This document shows positions 30,516 through 38,976 of a DNA stretch of 41,512 nt, one piece after another. The notes beneath the pieces were generated by a model. It ran no database searches and had not been told where the DNA came from. It worked only from the letters and a program-made list of their open reading frames with translations. Numbering within the stretch: the stretch's first letter is position 1; every line of letters starts with the position of its first letter. The DNA comes from JANXQG01 sp037147235 (GTDB lineage: Bacteria; Planctomycetota; Planctomycetia; Pirellulales; Thermoguttaceae): NCBI GenBank assembly GCA_037147235.1, contig JBAWVO010000020.1, forward strand, positions 1 through 41,512. Direction: 5' to 3'. A program made the position numbers and the translations under genes.

Positions 30516-32918
30516 TTATTGCATCAGCCCCATCGCCATCAGGGCCGCGAGAATCACCCCCATGATGCTCTCACCGGCGATACAACCGGAGGCGATGGGG
30601 ATCGTGTACATGTCGTTCCACTTGGCGGCCTTCTTTTCCAGGATCCAGGCAATCAGCGCGCCAAGAAACATGGCGAAACTGGTGTACGCGGGAATGGTCA
30701 TGGCGATACCTAGCGCGGCCGGCGAGGGTGTGTAGGGCCTGGCCTTGGGGAAGAAGTAATCGACGACGACAATGATCACGCCCACCACGAGGGCCACGCC
30801 CATCGCCCAGACTGCGCTGGGCGGCAGCGTGTGGAGACCTAGCGAGAGCACTTTGGCCACCCCCATCCATACCAGTGCGGAGGGCGCTGGAAACTTGTCG
30901 CCGCCCAGAGCACTGGCGTCGGGCACCAGGATGAAATAGGCCGGCACCGCCAACAGGGAACCGGCCAGCACGCCGAAGAGTTGGGCAATGAACTGCCTCC
31001 GTGGGTTTGCGCCGACCATGTGGCCGACTTTGAGATTTCCGATCGTGTCGCTACAACTGCAAGCCGCACCCGCAGTCACGCCCGCGGTCATGAGATTCGC
31101 CGTGATATTGCCCGGTGCGAGAGCACCATAGGTGAGTTGGGTTACTTTACCGAGCGCGCCGATGGGGTTGATGCCGATTTCCGCCCCTGCCCGCGAGGCC
31201 ACGGCGGAGAGAAAGAACGTCAGCATCACGGCGATTACGCCCATCCACCACTGGATATGGAAAATCCAGGTCAGCATCACGACGGCGAGGCTGCCTGTAA
31301 CAAGAAAGCCAAAGACGAACCAGGTCATGGGAATCTCGATGTGATCCAGAGGGCCTTTCGGGGCATTGCGATTGCCGCCAAGGCCGCTGAAGATGCCGGC
31401 GAAGGTCCGCCCCAGCGTCCGCCATTGAAAGGCTAGCGCAAGCAGCCCGCCCACCACCAGCACCGTGGCCCCCGGCCAGAGCGACCAGGCACTGATGTTG
31501 CGGAAACCGCCGATTTTCGGCATGGCATCTTTACTTTGCTCGGCCAAGGCTTTCTCCGAATCGGCCAAGGCCTTCGCGGCTTCGGCCAAGCCCATTTCGC
31601 CATCCTTGGCTATCTCGCTTTTGGCCTGGGCTACTTTGGCGGTGGCCTCCGTTACGTCTGCCGAGGTCTTGAATCCGAGGGCGTGGAGCATATCGGAAGG
31701 CTGGTCGTCCGGCAGGGAGAGCTTGGCTTCCCAATCGATGGCGGCCGGTGCTTCGAGGCAGAGCATCTCAACACCCTTGCTCTTGTTTAACTTCCTGCTC
31801 GCGGTGATGACACCGTGCAGCGGATTGGGTGAACCGTCCTGCAAGGTCTTTGCGTTGAGGTCGCGCTCCAGGCCAGCGAGGTCCGTATATTTCGTGGGAT
31901 CCGTCCAGGTATAACGGAGGACGCTGGTGCGGACAGTGGAGGCAAGCTCGGGATCGGCTTTCAACTCTTCCGGCGTGGAAAGTTCGGGACCGCCAACGGC
32001 TTCGTCAAGCTTCACGGTAAACGTCTGCCCTGCTTTGACCGCCAGCGGCAGCTTTGGCAAAGCTGCGGCAATGAGTTTTGGCGGAAGGTGATGAACAATC
32101 TTCTCTTCGATCAATCGCGGCGCAAGAATTCCATAATTGAGAACTAGCCCAAACAACATGCTCAGCCCGACTTTCATGCCGAACAACGCGCCAATGCTGA
32201 TGAAGATCAGGCTCGGTTCAAGGCTCAGGGTGAGCTTGCCCAGGGCGATGCGGTGCAGACGCCAAGGAAGATAAAGTTGAGCGGGAATCCAACCCAGGCC
32301 GTCGCGCAGTCCGGCCACGAGCATTCCCAAGAGGCTTGCAATGCCCAGCGACATCGCTTTCTTCATCGCCTGGCCGCCATGCGAGTACATGACGAGGAGG
32401 GTTTCGCCGGTGGGGATGTTGGCGGGAAAGCGGAGCGAATCGATCTGGATCATCTGCCGCTTCAGCGGAATGGCCATGAACAGGCCCAGGTACAAAATGA
32501 CCGCGATGAACAGAGTGAGCTGCCACCAGACGAACTGGTAGCCGGTGAGCAAGGTCAGCGCGGGGACCGCCGAGACGAGGCCGGCCGAAGAAATCCAGCT
32601 TGCCGCCACGGCCACCGTCATCGTCATGGTATTTTCCATCAGGCCAAATTCCCGACGCACGATGCCAATTTCGCGGAGGGCCTTGAAGACGGCAAAGATA
32701 ACCACCACCGCGGCGATGTCCACGCCCAACCCCCAGCCAGACTTGAGGCCGACATAAAGATTCGAGAGCGACATCAGCCCGCCAAAGACCATGCCGGCCA
32801 GCACCGCGCGGACGGTGAGGTCTTTTTCTTTGTCACCGCGATAGACGTTGGCCAGCCACTCCAGGTCGCGCTGTTCCACGGATTTGGGTTCTGCTTGGGT
32901 CTCTTCTGTCATAGCCAT
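30516..32918 (-). CDS. OPT-family oligopeptide/metal-chelate transporter
   Basis: 800 residues. An N-terminal block of membrane segments (36-270) contains GGLMSLSNLYVGLKSGWGLGVDIAA, a signature of the OPT family. The C-terminal block (475-800) contains ITANLMTAGVTAGAACSCSDTIGNLKVGHMVGANPRRQFIAQLFGVLAG, also typical, and ends in IASGCIAGESIMGVILAALMAMG. Between them is a soluble region of about 200 residues (275-475) containing an Ala/Lys/Glu-rich helical stretch (ATAKVAQAKSEIAKDGEMGLAEAAKALADSEKALAEQ), unusual for the family. OPT transporters take up peptides or iron-siderophore chelates by proton symport. The start could be ATG 32918 or 32912; neither has a clear ribosome site. Confidence 0.9.
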   Translation of the reverse strand: MAMTEETQAEPKSVEQRDLEWLANVYRGDKEKDLTVRAVLAGMVFGGLMSLSNLYVGLKSGWGLGVDIAAVVVIFAVFKALREIGIVRREFGLMENTMTMTVAVAASWISSAGLVSAVPALTLLTGYQFVWWQLTLFIAVILYLGLFMAIPLKRQMIQIDSLRFPANIPTGETLLVMYSHGGQAMKKAMSLGIASLLGMLVAGLRDGLGWIPAQLYLPWRLHRIALGKLTLSLEPSLIFISIGALFGMKVGLSMLFGLVLNYGILAPRLIEEKIVHHLPPKLIAAALPKLPLAVKAGQTFTVKLDEAVGGPELSTPEELKADPELASTVRTSVLRYTWTDPTKYTDLAGLERDLNAKTLQDGSPNPLHGVITASRKLNKSKGVEMLCLEAPAAIDWEAKLSLPDDQPSDMLHALGFKTSADVTEATAKVAQAKSEIAKDGEMGLAEAAKALADSEKALAEQSKDAMPKIGGFRNISAWSLWPGATVLVVGGLLALAFQWRTLGRTFAGIFSGLGGNRNAPKGPLDHIEIPMTWFVFGFLVTGSLAVVMLTWIFHIQWWMGVIAVMLTFFLSAVASRAGAEIGINPIGALGKVTQLTYGALAPGNITANLMTAGVTAGAACSCSDTIGNLKVGHMVGANPRRQFIAQLFGVLAGSLLAVPAYFILVPDASALGGDKFPAPSALVWMGVAKVLSLGLHTLPPSAVWAMGVALVVGVIIVVVDYFFPKARPYTPSPAALGIAMTIPAYTSFAMFLGALIAWILEKKAAKWNDMYTIPIASGCIAGESIMGVILAALMAMGLMQ

Positions 32919-33045
32919 CGAAATATAAGGTTTGGGGTGGATTCCAGGTACGCCAGGCTTTCTAGCCTGACCCTATCCGCAGCAGAAACAATTTAACCCA
33001 TTGCCGGTGTTTCCGCAACGGAAATTTAGTCGCTATACTAAGAAT

Positions 33046-33156
33046 CTATCTCAGAACTCACCGCGGAGGACGCAGAGAATCGCAGAGGCCCTCAATTAGG
33101 ATTCATCCTCTGCGTACCTCCGCGTCCTCCGCGGTGAAAAAGACCTTTTGAGATAG
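33046..33156. repeat. CTATCTCA/TGAGATAG palindrome with CCGCGGAGGACGCAGAG arms
   Basis: Outer arms CTATCTCA and TGAGATAG, inner arms ACTCACCGCGGAGGACGCAG and TCCGCGTCCTCCGCGGTG with CTCTGCG. It sits upstream of the metalloprotease, within the 284-base divergent gap that also has to hold the promoters for the protease and the OPT gene. A degraded arm may be present near 15170-15200. Confidence 0.85.
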
Positions 33157-33202
33157 TTTCAAATACTAAGGTAGTTTCTGTTGTGGAAGGAGTTCCCTAC
33201 CA

Positions 33203-34159
33203 ATGACGTTCCTAAGCCAACGATTCCATGCCGACCTACTGTGGTTGCAGGCAACCCAACATCTGGTGCGGTTTCTCTTCTGCATTCTCGGTTTCCTCGC
33301 AGTGGCCGGCCGAGAGGCAAGTGCCGCGGATCAGGGTCGAACGGCTCAAGGTCAAAGCGGCTCTTTTACCAAGGCGGACTTTGAAAAGCATATCGAACAG
33401 TTGCAAAAAAAGATTCCCTCGAAAGATTTTACGGTTGTCCTCACGCCTCCCTTCGTGGTGATTGGCGACGAATCGCCGGAGGAGGTGCGCCGCCGCTCGA
33501 AAGAGACCGTGAATTGGGCCGTGGAAAAGCTGAAAAAGGCTTATTTCAAGCAGGATCCGCGACAGATCCTCGATATTTGGCTCTTCAAGGACAAGAAAAG
33601 CTACGAGGCGAACTGCAAAAAACTTTTCGGCAAGACCCCTGATACGCCCTTTGGCTATTTCTCGCAGGAGGACGGGGCTTTGGTGATGAATATCTCGACG
33701 GGCGGTGGTACCTTGGTGCATGAGATTGTTCACCCCTTCGTCGCGGCCAATTTCCCTAACTGCCCGGCCTGGTTCAATGAGGGATTAGGCTCGCTTTACG
33801 AGCAAAGCGGCGAGCTTGACGGCGAAATTCACGGCTACACCAACTGGCGTTTGCCGCGGCTACAGGATGCCATTCGCAAAGGGAAACTCACCTCATTCAA
33901 AACGCTCTGCCAGACGACCGACACCGATTTCTACGAGAAGGACCGAGGCACAAACTACGCGCAAGCCCGATACCTCTGCTACTACTTGCAGCAGAAGGAC
34001 CTCTTGAAGACCTACTATCGCAGCTTCCTAGCAGACCGCAAGGACGATCCCTCGGGCTATAAAACCCTGAAGGCGATCCTGAAAAGCGACGACATGAATG
34101 AATTCCAAAAGCAGTGGGAGTCTTACGTACTCAAGCTCAAATATCCGAACCGGGAATGA
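33203..34159 (+). CDS. Exported gluzincin-type metalloprotease (HExxH)
   Basis: 318 residues; AAGGAG lies about 11 bases before the ATG. A hydrophobic N-terminal segment (VRFLFCILGFLAVAGREASA, 22-41) looks like a signal peptide after a long n-region. The active site is LVHEIVHPFV (His173, Glu174, His177), with the third zinc ligand and helix in CPAWFNEGLGSLYEQ (Glu193), typical of gluzincins. A TNYAQARYLCYYLQQKDLL helix follows. It is similar in layout to DUF1570-type planctomycete proteases. The target is unknown. The NfeD-FloA locus follows after a dispersed repeat. Confidence 0.85.
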   Translation: MTFLSQRFHADLLWLQATQHLVRFLFCILGFLAVAGREASAADQGRTAQGQSGSFTKADFEKHIEQLQKKIPSKDFTVVLTPPFVVIGDESPEEVRRRSKETVNWAVEKLKKAYFKQDPRQILDIWLFKDKKSYEANCKKLFGKTPDTPFGYFSQEDGALVMNISTGGGTLVHEIVHPFVAANFPNCPAWFNEGLGSLYEQSGELDGEIHGYTNWRLPRLQDAIRKGKLTSFKTLCQTTDTDFYEKDRGTNYAQARYLCYYLQQKDLLKTYYRSFLADRKDDPSGYKTLKAILKSDDMNEFQKQWESYVLKLKYPNRE

Positions 34160-34172
34160 GTGGTTATCCAGA

Positions 34173-34216
34173 AACTCCCCTCTCTCAACTTTGGGAGAGG
34201 GGCAGGGGGTGAGGGC
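34173..34216. repeat. CTCCCC...GGGAGAGGGGCAGGGGGTG repeat, copy 3
   Basis: Inverse orientation of the unit at 1139-1178 and 3006-3056, here between the metalloprotease and nfeD genes. The open frame through it (reading FGRGAGGEG) is not part of nfeD. Confidence 0.8.
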
Positions 34217-34282
34217 TTTTCGGTAGCCTCTGAGTGGTTTCAGCACGAGTCTGTTGGTAAAATAGAAGGTTTAGAACGCACA

Positions 34283-34858
34283 ATGGATATTTGGATTTGG
34301 CCCATCTTGTTACTGGCGGTAGGGTTGTGCCTTGCATTTTTGGAGATATTTCTCCCCTCGGCCGGAATTCTCGCATTTTTTTCGGGTTCCGCGTTGCTCG
34401 GTGCTATTCTGCTTGGTTTCAAGTCAAGCCCAACCGTCGGCTTGAGCGTGACCACCGCTGTGGTCCTTGGTGTTCCAACTTTGATCGCGTTTGGTTTTCG
34501 CTGGTGGCCGCATACCTATATCGGCCGACAGGTATTGCTCAGTGCCCCCCGTGCGGAGGATGTTCTGCCCGACGAAGACCAACGCCGGCACCTCAAGACC
34601 TTGGTTGGTCGTCTGGGCCGGGCGAAATGTCGGATGCTGCCCAGTGGGGTTGTCAGCGTGGATGGCCAAACGCTCGACGCTACAAGCGAAGGAATGGTCA
34701 TTGAAGCGGGGCAAACCGTGCGTATTATCAAGATTGGAGCCAATCGGCTGGTAGTCCGGGCAGTGGAGATGGCTCCCCCCACTTCAACGGAGGAAAATCC
34801 TCTCGAGCGGCCGATCGACAGCATCGCCGCAGACCCCTTCGGTGAGCCGTTGGTTTGA
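34283..34858 (+). CDS. NfeD-like membrane protein
   Basis: 191 residues from the ATG at 34283. Two to three membrane segments (WIWPILLLAVGLCLAFLEIFLPSAGILAFFSGSALLGAILLGF, then VGLSVTTAVVLGVPTLIAFGF) are followed by a soluble C-terminal OB-fold domain (HLKTLVGRLGRAKCRMLPSGVVSVDGQTLDATSEGMVIEAGQTVRIIKIGANRLVVRAV). This is the short NfeD type without the serine-protease domain. NfeD proteins pair with flotillin or stomatin-like proteins; a flotillin gene follows 172 bases later, past a dispersed palindrome. Confidence 0.88.
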   Translation: MDIWIWPILLLAVGLCLAFLEIFLPSAGILAFFSGSALLGAILLGFKSSPTVGLSVTTAVVLGVPTLIAFGFRWWPHTYIGRQVLLSAPRAEDVLPDEDQRRHLKTLVGRLGRAKCRMLPSGVVSVDGQTLDATSEGMVIEAGQTVRIIKIGANRLVVRAVEMAPPTSTEENPLERPIDSIAADPFGEPLV

Positions 34859-34870
34859 GCTTTGGTATCT

Positions 34871-34938
34871 TCGTAGGACGGAATTCATTCCGTTGATTTG
34901 TTTTTTTAGATAAAACGGAATAAATTCCGTTCTACGAG
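34871..34938. repeat. ACGGAATTCATTCCGTT palindrome, full copy between nfeD and floA
   Basis: TCGTAGGACGGAATTCATTC and the facing GGAATAAATTCCGTTCTACGA form a long stem with a T-rich loop (TTTGTTTTTTTAGAT). It is the cleanest copy of the family seen at 7344, 10334 and 28073. Confidence 0.88.
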
Positions 34939-35030
34939 GCTACGCCCCAGGCTCTTGACAAAGGGTATCTCGCGGGGGGAGAATGATCGTTCGGTCTTTT
35001 GCGCCATCGATCTTTACTCAGGAGCGTGTC

Positions 35031-36113
35031 ATGAATCTCTTTGCACAGCAGCCCCAAGGGCCAAATTTTGCCGGGGCACTTCCCACGGCATTCATCGTCG
35101 TTGCGGTCCTGTTCCTCCTTTTCGTCTTGATTGTTCTGGGGGTCTTCCTCAATTATTTCCGTTACTGGATCCAGTCGAAGTTCACGAGGGCGGAGATTGG
35201 TATTTGGGATTTGGTGGGCATGACCTTTCGTAAAGTCAGCCCGAGCGTGATCGTTCGCTGCAAGATCATGGCGGTGCAGGCCGGCATCAGTGATCGCGAT
35301 GGAGTAACTTCCAAGGGCCTTGAGGCGCACTATCTGGCGGGCGGCAATGTGCCACTGGTAGTCCGTTCGCTGATCGCCGCGCGAAAGGCAAAACTCGAAC
35401 TCGACTTCAAGTTGGCCACCGCCATTGACCTCGCCGGACGCAACATCCTGGAAGCCGTGCAAACGAGCGTCAATCCCAAGGTCATCGACTGTCCCTCGCG
35501 CGATCTAGGACGGGAAACGCTCGACGGCGTAGCGCAGAACGGCGTCCAGTTGAAGGTCAAAGCCCGAGTAACCGTGCGAGCCAACTTGAAGCAATTGATC
35601 GGTGGCGCAACCGAGGAGACAATTATTGCCCGCGTTGGCGAGGGTATTGTCAGCGCAATCGGCTCGGCCGAGTCGCATCATGTGGTGCTGGAGAATCCCG
35701 ATCGTATTTCCAAGATGGTGCTTTCCAGACGGTTGGACTCTCAAACCGCCTTCGAGATCGTTTCCATCGATATCGGCGAAGTAACCGTGGGCGAGAACAT
35801 TGGTGCCCGGTTGCAGGCCGACCGTGCCGAGGCCGATATGCGTGTCGCCCGTGCCAATGCGGAAGGTCTGCGCACGATGGCCGTGGCGGCCGAGCAGGAA
35901 TTCATTGCACAGATCGAGGAGAGCCGCGCCAAGGTCGTGGAGGCCGAGGCCGAGATTCCCAAGGCGATTGCCCAGGCCTTCCGGGAAGGCGTGCTGGGCA
36001 TCATGGATTACTACAAGTTGCGCAACGTGCAGGCCGACACGGACATGCGAGCGGCCATCGCTCGAATCAGTGCCCCGGCTTCTGCAAACAATAAGAAGGG
36101 CGCGACGGCATGA
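35031..36113 (+). CDS. floA: Flotillin-like protein FloA
   Basis: 360 residues from the ATG at 35031, preceded by AGGAGCG; the ATG 16 codons upstream has no such site. One membrane segment (PTAFIVVAVLFLLFVLIVLGVFLNYFRYWI, about 17-46) is followed by the FloA/YqfA soluble region: PSVIVRCKIMAVQAGI, LAGGNVPLVVRSLIAARKAKLELDFKLATAIDLAGRNILEAVQTSVNPKVI, VKARVTVRANLKQLIGGATEETIIARVGEGIVSAIGSAESHHVVLENPDRISKMVLSR, and a long Glu/Ala-rich helix. It scaffolds functional membrane microdomains. The stop overlaps the next start as ATGA. Confidence 0.95.
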   Translation: MNLFAQQPQGPNFAGALPTAFIVVAVLFLLFVLIVLGVFLNYFRYWIQSKFTRAEIGIWDLVGMTFRKVSPSVIVRCKIMAVQAGISDRDGVTSKGLEAHYLAGGNVPLVVRSLIAARKAKLELDFKLATAIDLAGRNILEAVQTSVNPKVIDCPSRDLGRETLDGVAQNGVQLKVKARVTVRANLKQLIGGATEETIIARVGEGIVSAIGSAESHHVVLENPDRISKMVLSRRLDSQTAFEIVSIDIGEVTVGENIGARLQADRAEADMRVARANAEGLRTMAVAAEQEFIAQIEESRAKVVEAEAEIPKAIAQAFREGVLGIMDYYKLRNVQADTDMRAAIARISAPASANNKKGATA

Positions 36114-36724
36114 ACGGCGCCGTTCTGTTGGCAAAGGTCGATTTGATTTCGATCGCCATCGTGATCGTCTTTATCATCGTCCCGCTGATCCGGGTGGTGG
36201 TTTCAAAGATGCGCGAGATGGTGTTGCCAGCGAACCCCCTCCCACCCGGTCGAAACGGCGGCGGACAAATCCAGGAGCAGATCGACGAATTCCTCCGCCG
36301 CGCTGCGCGTCGGGGTGGGCAGCCGGTGGCCGAGAAGCCACAGCCGGTTGAAGTCCTTGCGGAGGAAGATGCTCCGGTTGGCGGCCGGGTTGGTCAGCAG
36401 GTCCAGAAGTATATGGACACGAGTGACTTCCGTCGCCGCAGCGAGGCTCTTGGCGGTGTAGTCGCGCAATCCGACCAGCAGTTCACCCAGCAAGTTGGGC
36501 AGGCATTCCGCGGCCAAGTCGGCCGGTTGGCCTCGCGCCCCGGCGAAGCAGCCCAACCGGTGGAAGTCGTCGAAGCCGAATCCTCCGGGCCAGAATATCT
36601 ATCGCGACCTACCTTGGATGCCTTGCCCATCGCCGGCTCCGGGCTAGCCGAGCTATTAGGCTCGCCCGAGAACATCGTTCAGGCCGTGATCATGGCCGAG
36701 ATCCTCCGCCGGCCAGAGCTTTAG
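36110..36724 (+). CDS. Single-pass membrane protein coupled to floA
   Basis: 204 residues, start overlapping the floA stop (ATGA). One N-terminal membrane helix (LISIAIVIVFIIVPLIRVVV, about 12-31) is followed by a Pro/Gly/Gln-rich cytoplasmic tail with QIQEQIDEFLRRAARRGG and GSPENIVQAVIMAEILRRPEL at the end. It sits where Bacillus has the third gene of the NfeD-FloA operon, but I see no clear homology. A likely partner or adaptor of the flotillin scaffold, by context only. Confidence 0.72.
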   Translation: MNGAVLLAKVDLISIAIVIVFIIVPLIRVVVSKMREMVLPANPLPPGRNGGGQIQEQIDEFLRRAARRGGQPVAEKPQPVEVLAEEDAPVGGRVGQQVQKYMDTSDFRRRSEALGGVVAQSDQQFTQQVGQAFRGQVGRLASRPGEAAQPVEVVEAESSGPEYLSRPTLDALPIAGSGLAELLGSPENIVQAVIMAEILRRPEL

Positions 36725-37357
36725 GTCCACTTTTGAGGCCTTGATCCTAACCTTGCCAACTGCTGGCAGTGACGGCAGGCCGTAGGGTGCGTGGAGCGAA
36801 CCAACACCCGGGAAATGGTGCGTTGCGCACGGACTCAATACTTCGAGAACGTCTACCCTGGAATAGACCGGTTCGCGTAACGCACCATTTCGCGGGCATC
36901 CGTGCTCCACGCACCCTACGTTTGCATCGGCCACTGATCTGGAGTGGTAGGTTTTCAGTTGACTCTGGGTGAGGCGGCTTCACGGAAGAGAGCTTGTTCT
37001 TACCCACATCTTTCGGCTGGACGAGCGTCTTCATGGCCATCCATGGTCATTCCCGGCGCAGCCGGCATCAGGCTCGACCCTTCAATCGATTCAATCGGCA
37101 AAGTCGCGCGTTAGCGCATGCATAGCTGCTAAAAAGAATTCAAAAGCGTGTTAACCTATACCGACGCGCAACGAAATTTTCAACGTAGTATCCGGTATAT
37201 GGCGACAATGCAGATAAGACCGCACAGGCCACAAAGAACTTATGCCAAGCACGGACCGCAAAGAACGGCAGTTGCTCATAATTGTGCTAGGTGTTTCTTG
37301 CGGCATTACGGACAACGGAATCTGATTCCCGACCAGTTTTAACATGGAGGTAGGATC
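36725..37357. other. Intergenic region upstream of the cytochrome operon
   Basis: The left part is a one-ended copy of the MITE-like element (36737-36920). The remaining about 440 bases to the cytochrome start carry no supported gene. A minus-strand frame from about 37040 begins MAMKTLVQPKDVGKNK and runs into the repeat; it might be the truncated 5' end of a small gene, but evidence is weak. A promoter for the cytochrome genes should lie here; none was assigned. Confidence 0.5.
36737..36920. mobile_element. One-ended copy of the MITE-like element
   Basis: Left end GGCCTTGATCCTAACCTTGC, then CAACTGCTGGCAGTGACGGCAGGCC and GTAGGGTGCGTGGAG as in the inverted orientation of 10624-10851. The interior AATGGTGCGTTGCGCACGGA and GACCGGTTCGCGTAACGCACC also match. 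It ends at CGCACCCTACG, lacking the distal inverted end. It lies 12 bases after the stop of the floA-coupled gene. Confidence 0.85.
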
Positions 37358-38911
37358 GTGCGAACTGTGACGCACAAGACCAATCGATCCCGGCAACGGG
37401 GCATGGCATTCATCTTCTTGGGGTTGATGAGCCTGGGGTTTGCCTCGTGCAAATCCTCTCACAACCCGACCTGTCGGAGCGAGACCCCACCGCCTCGCCG
37501 GGCAGAAACCAACATCGATCCGGGATTCCCGCGAGGCAATAACGCCTTCCGCCAAGTCTCCTACCAAGAGGTCCGGGGTGCTGTGCCCCAGCTTGCCGGC
37601 GCGGAAATGGTCAACGACGACGAAATCTGCATGACCTGCCACGAGACCTACGTCAAGTCGTTCCACGACAACGTCCACCGCGGGCAGAACTGCGAGTCGT
37701 GTCACGGTCCGGGTAGCAAGCACGTGGAAGGCCGCGGCAAGGAGCCGGGGCTGATCTTCAGCTTCAAGAAGGGGGTCGATCCGGTCGCTCGGGCCGAGGC
37801 CTGCTTGAAGTGCCATGAGCAGAACCAGTGTGCCGCCGGAACCCAGTGGCGGACCTCCAAGCACGCCCATCGCGGCGTGACCTGCGTCGATTGCCACCGC
37901 GGCCACTACAATGTGCCGTTTGGAACACCCGCCACCACCGCGCCAAAGGATGCTTCCTTCACGCCGGGCGTGAAGGCGACGCTTGTTTCCTACAACGCCG
38001 AGGCCGACGCGGCCAAGAAGAATCTGCCTTCGCTCCGCGGCACTTCGCACAACCTCGGTGCCATGGCACCGGACCTGTGCTTGAAATGCCACAGCGACAT
38101 GCGGGACTTGGTCCGCATCGCCGGGCCGCACCAGATTGGTGGAACCAACGGCTTCAACTGCACAACCTGTCACGACGCGCACGGCCAGATCAAGGAGTCG
38201 ACCCGCAAGGATCTCTGTCTGAGCTGCCACAAGGGCGCTCCGACGATGGCCTGGCACTCTTCGACCCACGAACGCTTTGGCGTGGCCTGTACCGATTGCC
38301 ACAACCCGCACCCACATTCCAAAGTGCGGCAGATCGTCAATATCAGCCACACCAACGTCGAGCGACCCAAGCGGCTTGCGATGGCGGTCCAGGAACCGGA
38401 GGCATGTTACAAGTGCCACCAAAAGGTTTTTGGTCAGAACCACCTTCCTTCGCATCATCCGATCATGGAAGGGAAGATGGTCTGCTCCGACTGCCACGAC
38501 CCGCACGGGCAGCTTGAGAAGAACCTCAAGGCAGAGAATGTCAACCAGCTTTGCTACAAGTGCCATGCGGAGAAGACCGGGCCGTTCGCCTACCCGCACC
38601 CGCCGGTGAACGAGAACTGCGATATTTGCCACGAGCCGCACGGCACGGTGGCCAATAACCTGCTCAAGCAGCCAGTCACGTTCCTCTGCATGCGATGCCA
38701 TGTGGGCCACCGCGACGCGAACCACGGTTCGCCAAGCCGCACAAACCCAGTGACCTGGACTCCGGCCAATCAGGGCAGCCGCGTGAACATTGACATCAAC
38801 GCGAATACTCGCGCTGCGATGTTCACCAACTGCACGAACTGTCATACCCAGATTCACGGCTCCGATGTGCCAGCACCGAACCAGCCGAACCCTGGAATCA
38901 TGTCTCGCTAA
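37358..38911 (+). CDS. 14-heme MtrA/DmsE-like c-type cytochrome, predicted lipoprotein
   Basis: 517 residues starting with GTG at 37358, seven bases after GGAGG. The N-terminus QRGMAFIFLGLMSLGFASCKSSHN looks like a type II signal with Cys31 as the lipid attachment site (the lipobox is not perfectly canonical). Fourteen CxxCH heme sites are present, in order CMTCH, CESCH, CLKCH, CVDCH, CLKCH, CTTCH, CLSCH, CTDCH, CYKCH, CSDCH, CYKCH, CDICH, CMRCH, CTNCH. The recurring pattern CxxCHxxHG and CxxCHDPHG is that of DmsE/MtrA decaheme proteins, but with four more hemes than the canonical ten. In MtrAB-type conduits such a cytochrome lies inside the barrel encoded next door and passes electrons across the outer membrane. 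The donor and any surface partner (MtrC/OmcA) are not in the window. Confidence 0.93.
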   Translation: MRTVTHKTNRSRQRGMAFIFLGLMSLGFASCKSSHNPTCRSETPPPRRAETNIDPGFPRGNNAFRQVSYQEVRGAVPQLAGAEMVNDDEICMTCHETYVKSFHDNVHRGQNCESCHGPGSKHVEGRGKEPGLIFSFKKGVDPVARAEACLKCHEQNQCAAGTQWRTSKHAHRGVTCVDCHRGHYNVPFGTPATTAPKDASFTPGVKATLVSYNAEADAAKKNLPSLRGTSHNLGAMAPDLCLKCHSDMRDLVRIAGPHQIGGTNGFNCTTCHDAHGQIKESTRKDLCLSCHKGAPTMAWHSSTHERFGVACTDCHNPHPHSKVRQIVNISHTNVERPKRLAMAVQEPEACYKCHQKVFGQNHLPSHHPIMEGKMVCSDCHDPHGQLEKNLKAENVNQLCYKCHAEKTGPFAYPHPPVNENCDICHEPHGTVANNLLKQPVTFLCMRCHVGHRDANHGSPSRTNPVTWTPANQGSRVNIDINANTRAAMFTNCTNCHTQIHGSDVPAPNQPNPGIMSR

Positions 38912-38976
38912 GTTTCTGATACTTCCAACTAACCTTAGAAAACCAACCAAACTAGATACCAAGGGGAGACCTGGTC

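Noticed and set aside
36747..37040. Minus-strand frame starting MAMKTLVQPKDVGKNK
   Set aside because: The first part looks protein-like and could be a gene truncated by the repeat, but it has no ribosome site or recognisable domain, so it was not annotated as a gene.
37151..38962. 603-residue open frame antisense to the multiheme cytochrome
   Set aside because: It mirrors a GC-rich gene with 14 heme motifs on the other strand, and its translation is Val/Arg/His-rich without a domain.
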